Shown here: positions 1 to 8,795 of the stretch, piece by piece | How the letters are laid out: each line of letters begins with the position of its first letter | Numbering within the stretch: position 1 is the first letter of the stretch | Origin: a bacterium | GTDB taxonomy: Bacteria > Pseudomonadota > Alphaproteobacteria > Caulobacterales > Hyphomonadaceae | DNA length: 64,000 bases | NCBI GenBank assembly: GCA_016125045.1 | Contig: WGML01000010.1 | Location: forward strand, 1 to 64,000 | Reading direction: 5' to 3' | Notes under the pieces: generated by a model | What the model was told of the DNA's origin: nothing | Seen by the model: the letters and a program-made list of their open reading frames with translations, nothing else | The model's database searches: none | Translations under genes and position numbers: made by a program

Positions 1-177
1 ATGTTCATGCGCCGCGCAGGCCTTGAGGCCCGGCCGCACGGCTTCCGCACCAGCCTGCGGGTCTGGCTTGCCGAGCAGACCGACGCCCCAAGGGAGGTCG
101 CCGAAACCATCCTCGCCCACACGGTCGGCGGCAAGGTGGAGTCGCCAAGCGACTCCAGTTCCGGCGGCAGGTCGTAG
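1..177 (+). pseudogene. Tyrosine integrase C-terminal fragment (P4-type), truncated
   Basis: This open frame runs in from the left edge and reads HGFRTSLRVW (bases 37-66) followed by PREVAETILAHTVGGKVE (88-141). That is the typical C-terminal catalytic region of P4-like tyrosine recombinases, with the HxxR box at 37-48 and the later histidine at 118-120. In intact family members the next residues are AAYRRGD, which carry the catalytic tyrosine. Here the similarity stops at base 141 and the frame ends at a stop at 175-177 after unrelated residues. The fragment therefore lacks its nucleophile and cannot be a functional recombinase. It abuts a truncated DUF1552 gene on the other strand. What precedes base 1 is not visible. 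Confidence 0.85.
137..157. repeat. Perfect 8-bp inverted repeat at the integrase/DUF1552 junction
   Basis: TGGAGTCG (137-144) and CGACTCCA (150-157) flank a 5-base loop. The repeat sits exactly where integrase similarity ends (141) and where the opposite-strand DUF1552 similarity ends (about 147-155). It may mark the breakpoint of a rearrangement, or a chimeric joint made by palindrome-mediated template switching or by assembly. Confidence 0.7.
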
Positions 178-386
178 TCAAAGCCGATCGTTTTGGGCAC
201 CCAGCGCCCGGGAGTGAGACCAAGGCCCCAGAAAAAGGTGCCAAAGCGGATCGGAAGCCGCGCCTCGTCCGCGTACGCGTCTCCGTTCCCGTTCAGGAAC
301 TGGTCGAGTGTCGGAATGCCGACCCCCACGGCGAGGCCGCCGACAGCGCCTCTGAGGATGGTCCTGCGATCGATCGAAAACGGCAT
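147..386 (-). pseudogene. DUF1552 family protein, N-terminal part only
   Basis: The gene starts at ATG 386 with GGAG eight bases upstream and begins MPFSIDRRTILRGAVGG, a twin-arginine-like leader. Residues 43-80 include RFGTFFWGLGLTPGRW, a pattern typical of DUF1552 proteins. These proteins are normally over 400 residues long and are encoded beside DUF1592/DUF1588 cytochrome-like proteins, as here. Similarity stops near residue 80 (about base 147). Beyond that the frame stays open to the left edge but encodes low-complexity residues antisense to the integrase fragment. The gene lies 14 bases after the stop of the broken DUF1592 gene, so the two were an operon. The function of the family is unknown; export by Tat is inferred from the leader. 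Confidence 0.75.
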
Positions 387-400
387 GGCTTCGGCTCCGG

Positions 401-2115
401 TCAATCCGCCTGGATGGGCGCGCTGGGATCGGGATTCACAGTGAAGAAATGGTCATCCAGCGCGATACGCGACATGAGTTCCGGCACCTTGTAGCCGCTT
501 TCAGCGAACGCGCGGGTGAGTCCGGCGAGATGATCGCGGTCGGCCCGCCGCCGCTCGCGGTCCTCATGGGCCTCCAGCGCGCGGCCGCGCCCATAGGCCC
601 AGACGCGATCGACAAGGCACGCAGGCACCCGGGGATCCTCATACAACGCTCGTCCGAGACCCTGGGCCCCGCTGACCGGCTTGCCGGCGAACTCCACGCT
701 GACGTCGATGAGGGCGCCGTTCTCCTTAAATCTCAGCTGCCCGATCCCGTCGAACTGCTCGAGCGCAAGACCCTGCGGGTCTGTCTGGGTGTGGCAGGCT
801 GCGCAAAGCGGCTCGGTGCGATGCAGTTCCAGCCGCTCGCGAACTGTGTGGGCGTTGGCTTTCGCAGAGTCATTCAGAGCGCGGAGATCCGCGTCCGCAG
901 GTGGCTGGGGGACGGTCTGGCAAAGGAACATTTCCGAGATGGCCGCGCCTCGCTTGGTCGGCGAACTACGGCCCGGGTGGGAGAACAGCGAAAAAAGCCA
1001 CCTGGGTCAGCACGCCCGACTGGCCGGAGGCTTCATCGAAGGTGTAGCGCATCCACTCGCCATTGGAGGCGAAAGGGACCTGATAGACAGACCCGAGAGG
1101 CCGATTGATGAACGAATCGCGCGTCGTGAAAATTTCGCGATAGTCGCCGCGCTTCGTCGCGAGGTGATCAACCAGCACCTTGAGCGTCTGCTCGCGGGCT
1201 GAGGCGGCGACCGCCTGGCTGAATTTCGGATACTGGGAGGCGTCCTTGTTCAGGCCATCGAACAATTCAAGATGGAGCAGGTCGGCGAAGAAAGCGCGGG
1301 TGCCGTCTTCAATCCTTGGGGACGCGACCAGGCGCGCGACCTGAGCTTCAAGCCCCGCGCGTGACGACAGTGCGCCAGACTCGGCTGCAGCGAGCAACTC
1401 CTCGTCGGGCAGCGAGTCCCAGAGCAGGTAGCTGATCCGCGACGCACGCGACCAGGGATCAAGATCGATCCCGCCCGCCGCGTTGGGATAGCCCCGCTCG
1501 ATGCGGAAGACAAAGTCCGGCGCCGTCAACAGGCTGATCAGCGCGAGCCGCAGCCCGTCATGGAACCCGCCCGAAGCCTCGGCTCCGCCTCGCGCAAGCG
1601 AGACGCGAGACGCGAGACGCGATCTCTTCCTCATCTAAGGGACGACGCAAAAGCAACCGCCCGGTACGTTCGATGAAGGCGCGTGCGCACGCGTCGTCGG
1701 CGGCTGCAGGATTGACGGGCGTGCACCCCGCCACCGCGTCGCGTCGCTTCTCACTTCCGAGCGTTTGCGCCGCGATGCTCTGCGCGACAGCAAAATACTG
1801 TTCAAACCCGCTCGCTGACACCGAGGCGGAACTCGCCCCGACCGCAAGCAGACCGTCTAGCCGCGGGTCCGGCTCGAAACGGGCGTTCAGCACGATGTCC
1901 GGCCCGAACACGTTGTTGATGGCGTGACGATACTGGCTTTCCGTGACGCGGCGAACCTCCGCGACCACGGGCGCTCCGCCCGAGGAGGCGCGCGCAGCGG
2001 ACGCGGCCTCTGGGACGGTGGGTTCCCCACCCAGGGCGTAGCTTCCGAGGAACAGCGGAAACAAAACCCCGGCGCTGAGAGTGACGGCACGAGAAAGCAA
2101 TTCAGATGTCTTCAT
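401..2115 (-). pseudogene. DUF1587/DUF1592/DUF1588 cytochrome-like protein broken by two frameshifts
   Basis: Three successive minus-strand frames together encode one secreted protein. Bases 2115 to about 1600 give a signal peptide and a DUF1587-like segment (VTESQYRHAINNVFG). Bases about 1600 to 990 give DUF1595/DUF1592-like sequence (SRASRISYLLWD, FFADLLHLELF). Bases about 990 to 401 give DUF1588/DUF1585-like sequence with a possible haem motif CAACH. The first break lies in three tandem copies of a 7-base unit (1600-1620); removing one copy restores the frame exactly. The second lies in a run of six A (991-996); five would restore SLFSHPGR. All domain order and conserved residues survive, so the damage is recent or comes from sequencing. 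A TTG at 2130 is an alternative start. Confidence 0.75.
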
Positions 2116-2126
2116 TTGCTGATCCG

Positions 2127-2609
2127 TCAATTGGAAGGGCTTGTCCGCTCGATGAGTTCGAGCAGATGTCCGTCCGGGTCGCGAGCGAAAGCGATGAGCA
2201 TGCCGGGCGCCTCGACAGGTTTGCTGACGCCGTCCGCCCCAGCCGCCTTCAGGGCTCCAAGTGCGGACGGCAAGTCCTCCACGAAGAAGATCAACCGGAC
2301 GGACGAGGGTTTCACCTCTCCAGTCTTGGGGCTCGCGAGCACAAGAACCGCAGCGTCCGGCCGCGCCGCGAGGAAGACTTCACGCAGCGCCGGCGTTTCA
2401 TGGCTGCCGATCGCGCTCATGCCGAATGCGCTCTTGTAGAAGGTTTGCGCCGTGTCGAGGTCCGCAACCGTGAGCGCCACCCCGCCGACGGGCACAGCCG
2501 ACGTCGCTGGCGCCGCAGGCGCTTGCGCGCTTGCGAGCGGGCTCGAACACAGGATCATCAGCGGCAGCGCCAAGCACGCGACCCGACGACAGATATGATC
2601 CACGGCCAT
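2127..2609 (-). CDS. Secreted VOC (glyoxalase/bleomycin-resistance fold) protein
   Basis: The start is ATG 2609, placed seven bases after GGGAGG; an ATG at 2615 lies too close to that ribosome site. The first 30 residues form a Sec signal peptide (CRRVACLALPLMILC... ending near ASAQA), so the protein is probably periplasmic. The rest, about 125 residues, is a VOC domain of two beta-alpha-beta-beta-beta units: VGGVALTVADLDTAQTFYK near the start and DPDGHLLELIE near the end. The EL(I)E and the PDGH turn are typical metal-site or fold residues. No substrate can be assigned. It ends about 12 bases before the broken DUF1592 gene and may be co-transcribed with it. Confidence 0.85.
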   Translation of the reverse strand: MAVDHICRRVACLALPLMILCSSPLASAQAPAAPATSAVPVGGVALTVADLDTAQTFYKSAFGMSAIGSHETPALREVFLAARPDAAVLVLASPKTGEVKPSSVRLIFFVEDLPSALGALKAAGADGVSKPVEAPGMLIAFARDPDGHLLELIERTSPSN

Positions 2610-2797
2610 GAGCATTCCTCCCGATGACACGCAGTCTCGGCGCGAGCAGCCTGGGAGCGTCGCCGGGGTGGGTTCCCGATCTGACTTAGAGTCAGCCCAA
2701 GACAGAATGTCGCTGCCGCTCGAGCCTGCCAAACAAAAACCGAACGCGTTCACTAAACTGTCGACACGCTCGCCAAGAGGTCTACTCGCCAGGAGGC

Positions 2798-3406
2798 CTA
2801 ACCGGCCACCAGGCTCCGCAACAGCGCGCGCGACATCTCCTCGACGAGGGCGCGCGGAGGAGCGAAGCGAAACATCTCCATGTGGTTCGGCAAGGCGAGC
2901 GCGCCGTGCAGCCCCGCCCACAGAATCTGCGCCGCAAGATCAGGGTCGCAGGGCCGCAGTCGTTCGGCCGCCTGCCCTTCCTTGATCGCTTCCCTGAGCA
3001 GAACATGGAATTCCAAAGTCTCGAGCGCCGCAGCCTCCGGTGGCGGCATTCGCGCCGGACGCACAAACAGGAAGGCGCCGCGATAGATTTCCGGATTGTC
3101 GCAAGCCAGTTTGATGTAGCCAGCGAGGATGCGTTCGATCCGTAGAAGGGGATCGGCGACCTCCGCCGCCGTCTCGCGCATTTCAACGATCGCCTGACTC
3201 ACCGGCGCACTCCAGAGAGACTGAAGCAGCGCCATGCGGTTGGGATAATACGCGTACAGCGCTCCCGGCGACATTCCAGCAGCCGCCGCCACCGCGCGCA
3301 TCGAGATCGCTTCGATCCCGCCCTCGCGATAGAGCCCGATCGCAACGCTGCGGATGCGGGCGCGAGCGGCCTCCAGCTGTTCCTCTGAACGTGCGGGACG
3401 TCCCAA
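2798..3406 (-). CDS. TetR/AcrR family transcriptional regulator
   Basis: The N-terminal helix-turn-helix is clear: ARARIRSVAIGLYREGG, then ISMRAVAAAAGMSPGALYAYY, the TetR recognition-helix signature. The remaining 130 residues are helical and resemble the C-terminal ligand-binding domain with a WHG-like pattern (LWAGLHGALALP). All plausible starts are TTG: 3406 gives MGRPARSEEQ, the usual TetR beginning, with GAGG six bases upstream; 3418 would add four residues. The gene stands alone, with 188 bases to the VOC gene downstream and 485 bases to alpha-2-macroglobulin behind it. The regulated genes and ligand are unknown. Confidence 0.88.
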   Translation of the reverse strand: MGRPARSEEQLEAARARIRSVAIGLYREGGIEAISMRAVAAAAGMSPGALYAYYPNRMALLQSLWSAPVSQAIVEMRETAAEVADPLLRIERILAGYIKLACDNPEIYRGAFLFVRPARMPPPEAAALETLEFHVLLREAIKEGQAAERLRPCDPDLAAQILWAGLHGALALPNHMEMFRFAPPRALVEEMSRALLRSLVAG

Positions 3407-3890
3407 GTATCGCCTCAATTCGTGTTGCTTCGTCTCAAATTCAGGGTGGAACGCTCAGCCCGATCGAGACACACCCAAAGGATCCAAAGTCCCGTCAGTC
3501 GCCATGTTGCGCCTCATGCCGAGCAACGTACCCAGATTAGGTCGACCGGACCGAAAGCGGCAAGACGAATTCTGGCGCATCCGCCGAACGACCAACCCTG
3601 AGCGGCCAACGTCGCGTTCCCCCTCGCGCGGGCGCAGATCTTACGATGACAGTTGCGCGGATCGCGGTTCGGCCAACGAGAAGAGCAACATCCCATGTCG
3701 ACGCGAATGTTGCGAATTCGGCTGCCTGACGAAAGGGCCGAGGCAGCCTAGTGACGAAGATTAAGGTGGTGCGGCGGCAGGAATGTCACGTGTTTTTCTT
3801 TGATCCGGCGCCTCCCGGCCCTTTCGCGTCCGCAATCACGTCGCCTACAATCATTTGTGAAGGCGCGAACGCGTGCCGGGGAGAAGCGAC
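3407..3890. other. Intergenic region without a convincing gene
   Basis: The 480 bases between the TetR gene and the alpha-2-macroglobulin gene diverge outward, so both promoters should lie here. I see no protein with recognisable features. An 18-codon reading frame (3695-3751) lacks a good ribosome site. A hairpin GGCTGCCT/AGGCAGCC (3720-3727 and 3741-3748, 13-base loop) lies in the middle and is not followed by a T run. Confidence 0.5.
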
Positions 3891-6800
3891 GTGAAAATCA
3901 AGCACTTCGGTCAAATTGCGGCCGTGATGATCATGGCTTTCATGATCACGGCGTGCAATCGGGACCCTGCTGCGGGCGACGGGTCCGCGGAGGTTCTCGC
4001 GAACCGCCAAGACGGTCTCCTGCTCGAACGTCGCCAGCCGAGTTCATCCCGCGCGGACGCCCCCGGGAGCCGAGAATTCGAGTTCGTGCGCTACGCGATC
4101 GATGTGTCTCAGGACCAACCGCGTGCATGCCTGGTATTCAGTTCCTCGCTCGACCCGCAGCGAGACTATCGCCCGTTCCTGGACCTGGCGCCTGACACAC
4201 AGATCGCCCTGGCGGTCGACAACGCGCAGTTGTGCATCGGGGGACTCAGCTTCAACCGCTCCCTGGAAGTGACCCTCCGCCCCGGCCTGCCGTCGCTCGA
4301 CGGGCGGACGCTTGCGTTCTCGGAAGCCGTGCCAATTGAGTTTGGCGATCGTCCGGCTTTTGTCGGCTTCTCCGGGGACGGCGTCATCCTTCCCAGGGTC
4401 GAGGCGGATGGTGTTGCGATCCAGACGGTGAATGTCCCTTCCGTGCGCGTTGAAGTCTCTCGGATCACGGACCGCTCCCTCGCCTTCAAACGGATAACGC
4501 AAGGCTACAGCGTGGCGCAGGGCGATTATGGCTGGCTCGACTATGATGCCGATCCGTCAGACGTCGCGGAACCCGTCTGGGCCGGTACGATGTCCACCGC
4601 GGGCTCGCCAAACGCCGCCAAGACAACCGTGTTTCCGATCGCCGAGACGATCGGCCGCCTGAAGCCGGGCGCCTACTTCCTCGATATCGCCCAACTGGAC
4701 GCTGCGGGAAAGATTCCGGACAACGCTGCGCGCGCCAAACGCTGGCTGATCATCACCGACCTCGCACTCACCACTTATACCGGCGAAGACGGCATGATGG
4801 CGACCGTGCGCTCCCTTCAGACCGCCAAGCCCGTTCGGGGCGTCAAGCTTGAGCTCGTCGCGGCGACAAACGAGATTTTGGCGCGCGGCGAAAGCGACGC
4901 CGAAGGCCATGTGAGATTCCCGGGTCCGGCGATCAACGGACAAGGCCGACAGTCCCCGCGTCTCGTCACCGCCTATGCGTCGAATGGCGATTTCGCCGTG
5001 CTCGATCTGGACCGCTCCCCGGTCGACCTTACAGAGCGCGACATCGGTGGCCGCGCTCCAGCGAAGGCCGCGGACGCATTCCTTTACACGGAAAGGGGCG
5101 TCTATCGTCCTGGTGAAACCGTGCACGCCACGGCCCTCCTGAGGGACGCCTCAGGAAATGCGGTCGACGACCGCCCCGGTTCACTCGTGGTCTATGGGCC
5201 GAACGGGATCGAAGCCAGCCGGCTGAGGTTTGAACGCGCGCCTCGTGCCGGCGGCGTGCAGTTCGACCATGCGCTCGCCAAGACTTCAGCGCGCGGTGAG
5301 TGGAGGATCGCGGCCGAAGTGGACGGCGTCGGCGAAGTCGGTCAAGTCCGATTCTCGGTTGAGGACTTCGTCCCTCAACGTATCGCCCTCCAACTCACGG
5401 TTGACCGGGAGACGCCACTCGGCCCGAGCGACACGCGCCGCATCATGTCCAACGTCCGCTTCCTCTATGGAGCGCCCGGCGCCGGCTTGCCCGTCGAGAC
5501 GTCGGTCCGCATCGAAACGGACCCCAACCCCTTCCCGGGGCTCGCGGGCTACAGATTCGGTCGCCACGATGAGACCTTCCGCGAAGCAAGCTTTGATCTG
5601 CCGGTCACCACGACGGACGGAGCGGGCGCGGCCGTGATCAATCTTGACCCCCGCAACCAGGCGCCCGCTTCTTCACACCCGCTCCGCATCCGCGCTGCGG
5701 TCAGCGCCCTCGAACCCGGCGGTCGCCCTGTGCGGGACGATGTGCGGGTCCCCTACCGCCCGAACGAACGCTATCTCGCGGTCAAGCAGGCGTTTGAATA
5801 CTCCGCCGACGAAGGCAAGCCCGCATCCTTCGAGATCGCAGCGGTCGATCGCGCCGGAGCCCTCAAGGCCGGTGAAGTCAACTGGCGGCTCGTGCGGATC
5901 GACTGGAAGTATGACTGGTACCGTGAAGGGGGGGGCGAATGGCGTTGGCGCCGTTCGCGGGAAGTGGTCGAAATCGAGTCCGGCGTCGCCCGTATGGCGG
6001 AGGGCGCAGCCGCCAGCATATCAACCCGAAATCTGGACTGGGGCGACTACGAACTCTACCTCACCGAGGCTAGCAGCGGCGCAGAAGCCAGCGTTGGGTT
6101 TTGGGCCGGTTGGGGCGGCGAGCCACAGGATGGGGTCGAAGCTCCAGATCGGGTTCGCCTGACGGTCCCTGAAACACTACCATCAGTAGGGTCGACCATC
6201 GAAATCGAGGTGCTCCCGCCCTACGCCGGCGAAGCCGAGATCGTGATCGCTTCGGAAAATGTGATCCTGACACGAACGTTGACCGTGCCCGCAGGCGGTG
6301 CACGCGTTCGGCTGCCGGTAACGCGTGACTGGGGCGCAGGTGTCTATGTGATGGCGAGCGTATACACGCCGCGGGACACCGTAGATCGGCCAAGACCCAG
6401 ACGCGCTGTGGGCGTTGCGTACATGGGGGTCGATGTATCGCCTCGCACGTTTGATCTCGCAATCACGGCCCCGGATGTCGCGCGTCCGCGCGGGGAGGTG
6501 GTGATCGACCTCGCCTCGGCCGGAGGGCCAGTGCGCGAAGATGCGTATCTGACGCTCGCGGCCGTCGACGAGGGCATTCTTCTCCTCACGGGCTTCCAAT
6601 CACCGGACCCTGCCGCTTACTTCTTCGGTAAGCGCGCTCTGGGCGTCACGTTGAGGGATGACTACGGTCGCCTGCTTGACCCTAACCAGGGAGCGTCCGC
6701 CGAGGTCCGCTCCGGCGGTGACCAGATCGGCGGCGCGGGCTTGAGCGTCGTTCCGACCAAGACCGTCGCGCTGTTCACTGGCCCCATACAGTTCGACCGC

Positions 6801-8795
6801 GGCAAGGCGCGGGTCTCGCTCAATCTGCCGGATTTCAACGGTGAATTGCGACTGATGGCGGTTGTTTGGTCGAAGACCGGATTGGGGTCCGCGTCGCGTC
6901 CCGTCACCGTCCGCGACCAGGTGCCCTCGGAGCTCATCCTGCCGCGCTTCCTTGCGCCCGGGGACACGGCGATCGCAACCGCGACGCTCGACAATGTCGA
7001 AGGAACCGCAGGCGCTTATCGAGCGTCGTTGACCGGCGCGGGCGGCGTCACCTTTGCGAGCAACGCAGTTTCGGCAACATTAGGTCAGCGGGAACGACGC
7101 GACATTGATGCGCCGCTCAGCGCGTCCGGAACAGGCGTCTCGACCCTATCGCTCTCTGTCACCGGCCCAGGCGGATTTGCGGTTGCTCGCAACTACCCCA
7201 TCGAAACGCGCTCGGCGTTTCTGCCCGTCAGCTATGTCGACCGCGCGGTGCTTCAGCCAGGGGAAAGCTATACGCCCCGGCTGGATTCGCTTGCTTCGTT
7301 CACCGCCGGATCGGGCCGGGTGACTTTGAGCTTCTCACCGCTGCCGCTCGACGCGGTTGCGCTCTTCGACTCGCTCGATCGCTACCCCTACGGGTGCACC
7401 GAACAGATCACCAGCCGGGCCATGCCGCTCCTCTACACGGATCGTCTCGCCATTCTCGCTGGTCGGCAGTCATCAGGAGAGATCCGCACCCGTATTCAAG
7501 AAGCGGTGTCGACCCTTCTCAGCCGCCAAGGCGCGGACGGCGCGATCGGCCTCTGGCGTGTGGGAGACCGTTACGCAACGCCTTGGCTTGGGGCCTATGC
7601 GGTCGATTTCCTCGCTCGGGCGAAGGCTGCGGGGTACGTCGTTCCTGATGCCGCCCTCGACCGCGCATATGACGCACTGGAGGCGTTTGCGGTCCGCGAG
7701 GACACGTGGTCTTCGGGCTACGACTTCGAGGTGTACGAAAGCCGTTGGAATCCCGACACGGCGAGCCTGATGCGCGACCGGTCGAACGCCTATGCCGCTT
7801 ACGTACTCGCGAGAGCGGGGAGGATGGATCGGGCGCGCCTTCGGTATCTTCATGACAGTCAGCTCGACAATGACCCGAGTCCGCTGTCGCGGGCCCATGT
7901 CGGCGCCGCGCTCGCGCTCATCGGAGACAGGGCGCGCTCCTCTTCTTCTTTCCAGAAAGCAGAACGGGCGCTCGGCTACTCCAACTCCGGCGACTACTAC
8001 CAGACGCCGCGCCGCGACCTGGCGGGCGTTCTGGCGCTGGCCGCAGAGGCGAACAATGCCGGGCTGGTTCAGCGTCTCACCGAACGGGTTGGCGACGAAC
8101 TCCCGGAGCCGGATCGGCTGACGACCCAGGAGAAGGCCTTCCTGCTGCTCGCTGCGAATGCGCTCACCGGGGCCGGCGAGGAGGTCCGCGTCGCGGTGCG
8201 GGGGTCGCCGACCGTGGTGTCGCCGGGACGTGTGTTCGCGCTCGACGACGCAGGGGTGCGTCAGCTGCCGACCTTCACCAACAGCGCCCAGGGCCCGGTG
8301 TGGGTGACGGCGATTTCGCACGGCTCCCCCGCAGCCCCGCCGCCGCCCGCGTCGGAGGGCTTGCGGATATCAAAACGCTACTGGACGACCGCCGGGCGCC
8401 TCGCATCAGGCTCATCGTTCACGCAGGGCGATCGCCTCATCGTCCAGATCGACGTTGCGTCCACCGAAAACCGGCTGACGCCGCTCATCGTGGCGGACCT
8501 TCTTCCGGCCGGTTTCGAGATCGAAGCGGTGCTCCGGCCAGAAGACGGCGGAGACACGGGGGCCTACCGGTTCGTTGGCGACATCGCCTACCCGAAGATC
8601 GCCGAAGCACGGGATGATCGGTTCGTTGCGGCGATCGACCTCTTCGACCAGAAGACCCAGACGCTCGCCTACATGGTCCGCGCAGTGACGCCAGGTGAGT
8701 TCACACTGCCCGGCGCTGTTGCGGAAGACATGTATCGTCCGGACGTCTTCGCCCGAAGCGAAGCGGGTCGCGTGGCGGTGGCGCGGCGCAATTGA
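3891..8795 (+). CDS. yfhM: Bacterial alpha-2-macroglobulin, lipoprotein with thioester
   Basis: This 1,634-residue protein is the bacterial homolog of the protease-trapping complement-like protein alpha-2-macroglobulin. GTG 3891 is chosen because GGGGAG lies about eight bases upstream; GTG 3873 is an alternative. The leader ends in MAFMITAC, a lipobox, so the mature protein should be anchored in the periplasm. A string of MG-type beta domains fills the first 1,000 residues. The thioester motif YPYGCTEQ lies near residue 1169 (bases about 7386-7409), so this is the thioester-bearing type, followed by the helical thioester domain and a C-terminal receptor-like region. It is translationally coupled to pbpC (TGATG overlap), the classic pairing. 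Its likely role is to trap foreign proteases after envelope damage while PbpC repairs the wall. Confidence 0.95.
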   Translation: MKIKHFGQIAAVMIMAFMITACNRDPAAGDGSAEVLANRQDGLLLERRQPSSSRADAPGSREFEFVRYAIDVSQDQPRACLVFSSSLDPQRDYRPFLDLAPDTQIALAVDNAQLCIGGLSFNRSLEVTLRPGLPSLDGRTLAFSEAVPIEFGDRPAFVGFSGDGVILPRVEADGVAIQTVNVPSVRVEVSRITDRSLAFKRITQGYSVAQGDYGWLDYDADPSDVAEPVWAGTMSTAGSPNAAKTTVFPIAETIGRLKPGAYFLDIAQLDAAGKIPDNAARAKRWLIITDLALTTYTGEDGMMATVRSLQTAKPVRGVKLELVAATNEILARGESDAEGHVRFPGPAINGQGRQSPRLVTAYASNGDFAVLDLDRSPVDLTERDIGGRAPAKAADAFLYTERGVYRPGETVHATALLRDASGNAVDDRPGSLVVYGPNGIEASRLRFERAPRAGGVQFDHALAKTSARGEWRIAAEVDGVGEVGQVRFSVEDFVPQRIALQLTVDRETPLGPSDTRRIMSNVRFLYGAPGAGLPVETSVRIETDPNPFPGLAGYRFGRHDETFREASFDLPVTTTDGAGAAVINLDPRNQAPASSHPLRIRAAVSALEPGGRPVRDDVRVPYRPNERYLAVKQAFEYSADEGKPASFEIAAVDRAGALKAGEVNWRLVRIDWKYDWYREGGGEWRWRRSREVVEIESGVARMAEGAAASISTRNLDWGDYELYLTEASSGAEASVGFWAGWGGEPQDGVEAPDRVRLTVPETLPSVGSTIEIEVLPPYAGEAEIVIASENVILTRTLTVPAGGARVRLPVTRDWGAGVYVMASVYTPRDTVDRPRPRRAVGVAYMGVDVSPRTFDLAITAPDVARPRGEVVIDLASAGGPVREDAYLTLAAVDEGILLLTGFQSPDPAAYFFGKRALGVTLRDDYGRLLDPNQGASAEVRSGGDQIGGAGLSVVPTKTVALFTGPIQFDRGKARVSLNLPDFNGELRLMAVVWSKTGLGSASRPVTVRDQVPSELILPRFLAPGDTAIATATLDNVEGTAGAYRASLTGAGGVTFASNAVSATLGQRERRDIDAPLSASGTGVSTLSLSVTGPGGFAVARNYPIETRSAFLPVSYVDRAVLQPGESYTPRLDSLASFTAGSGRVTLSFSPLPLDAVALFDSLDRYPYGCTEQITSRAMPLLYTDRLAILAGRQSSGEIRTRIQEAVSTLLSRQGADGAIGLWRVGDRYATPWLGAYAVDFLARAKAAGYVVPDAALDRAYDALEAFAVREDTWSSGYDFEVYESRWNPDTASLMRDRSNAYAAYVLARAGRMDRARLRYLHDSQLDNDPSPLSRAHVGAALALIGDRARSSSSFQKAERALGYSNSGDYYQTPRRDLAGVLALAAEANNAGLVQRLTERVGDELPEPDRLTTQEKAFLLLAANALTGAGEEVRVAVRGSPTVVSPGRVFALDDAGVRQLPTFTNSAQGPVWVTAISHGSPAAPPPPASEGLRISKRYWTTAGRLASGSSFTQGDRLIVQIDVASTENRLTPLIVADLLPAGFEIEAVLRPEDGGDTGAYRFVGDIAYPKIAEARDDRFVAAIDLFDQKTQTLAYMVRAVTPGEFTLPGAVAEDMYRPDVFARSEAGRVAVARRN

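Noticed and set aside
3600..3640. Possible EcfG promoter GGAAC on the minus strand pointing to the TetR gene
   Set aside because: The downstream element is GGTT at 18 bases rather than CGTT at 16-17, too weak to claim.
3695..3751. 18-codon frame in the gap before alpha-2-macroglobulin
   Set aside because: Too short, no close ribosome site, no regulatory logic such as repeated amino-acid codons.
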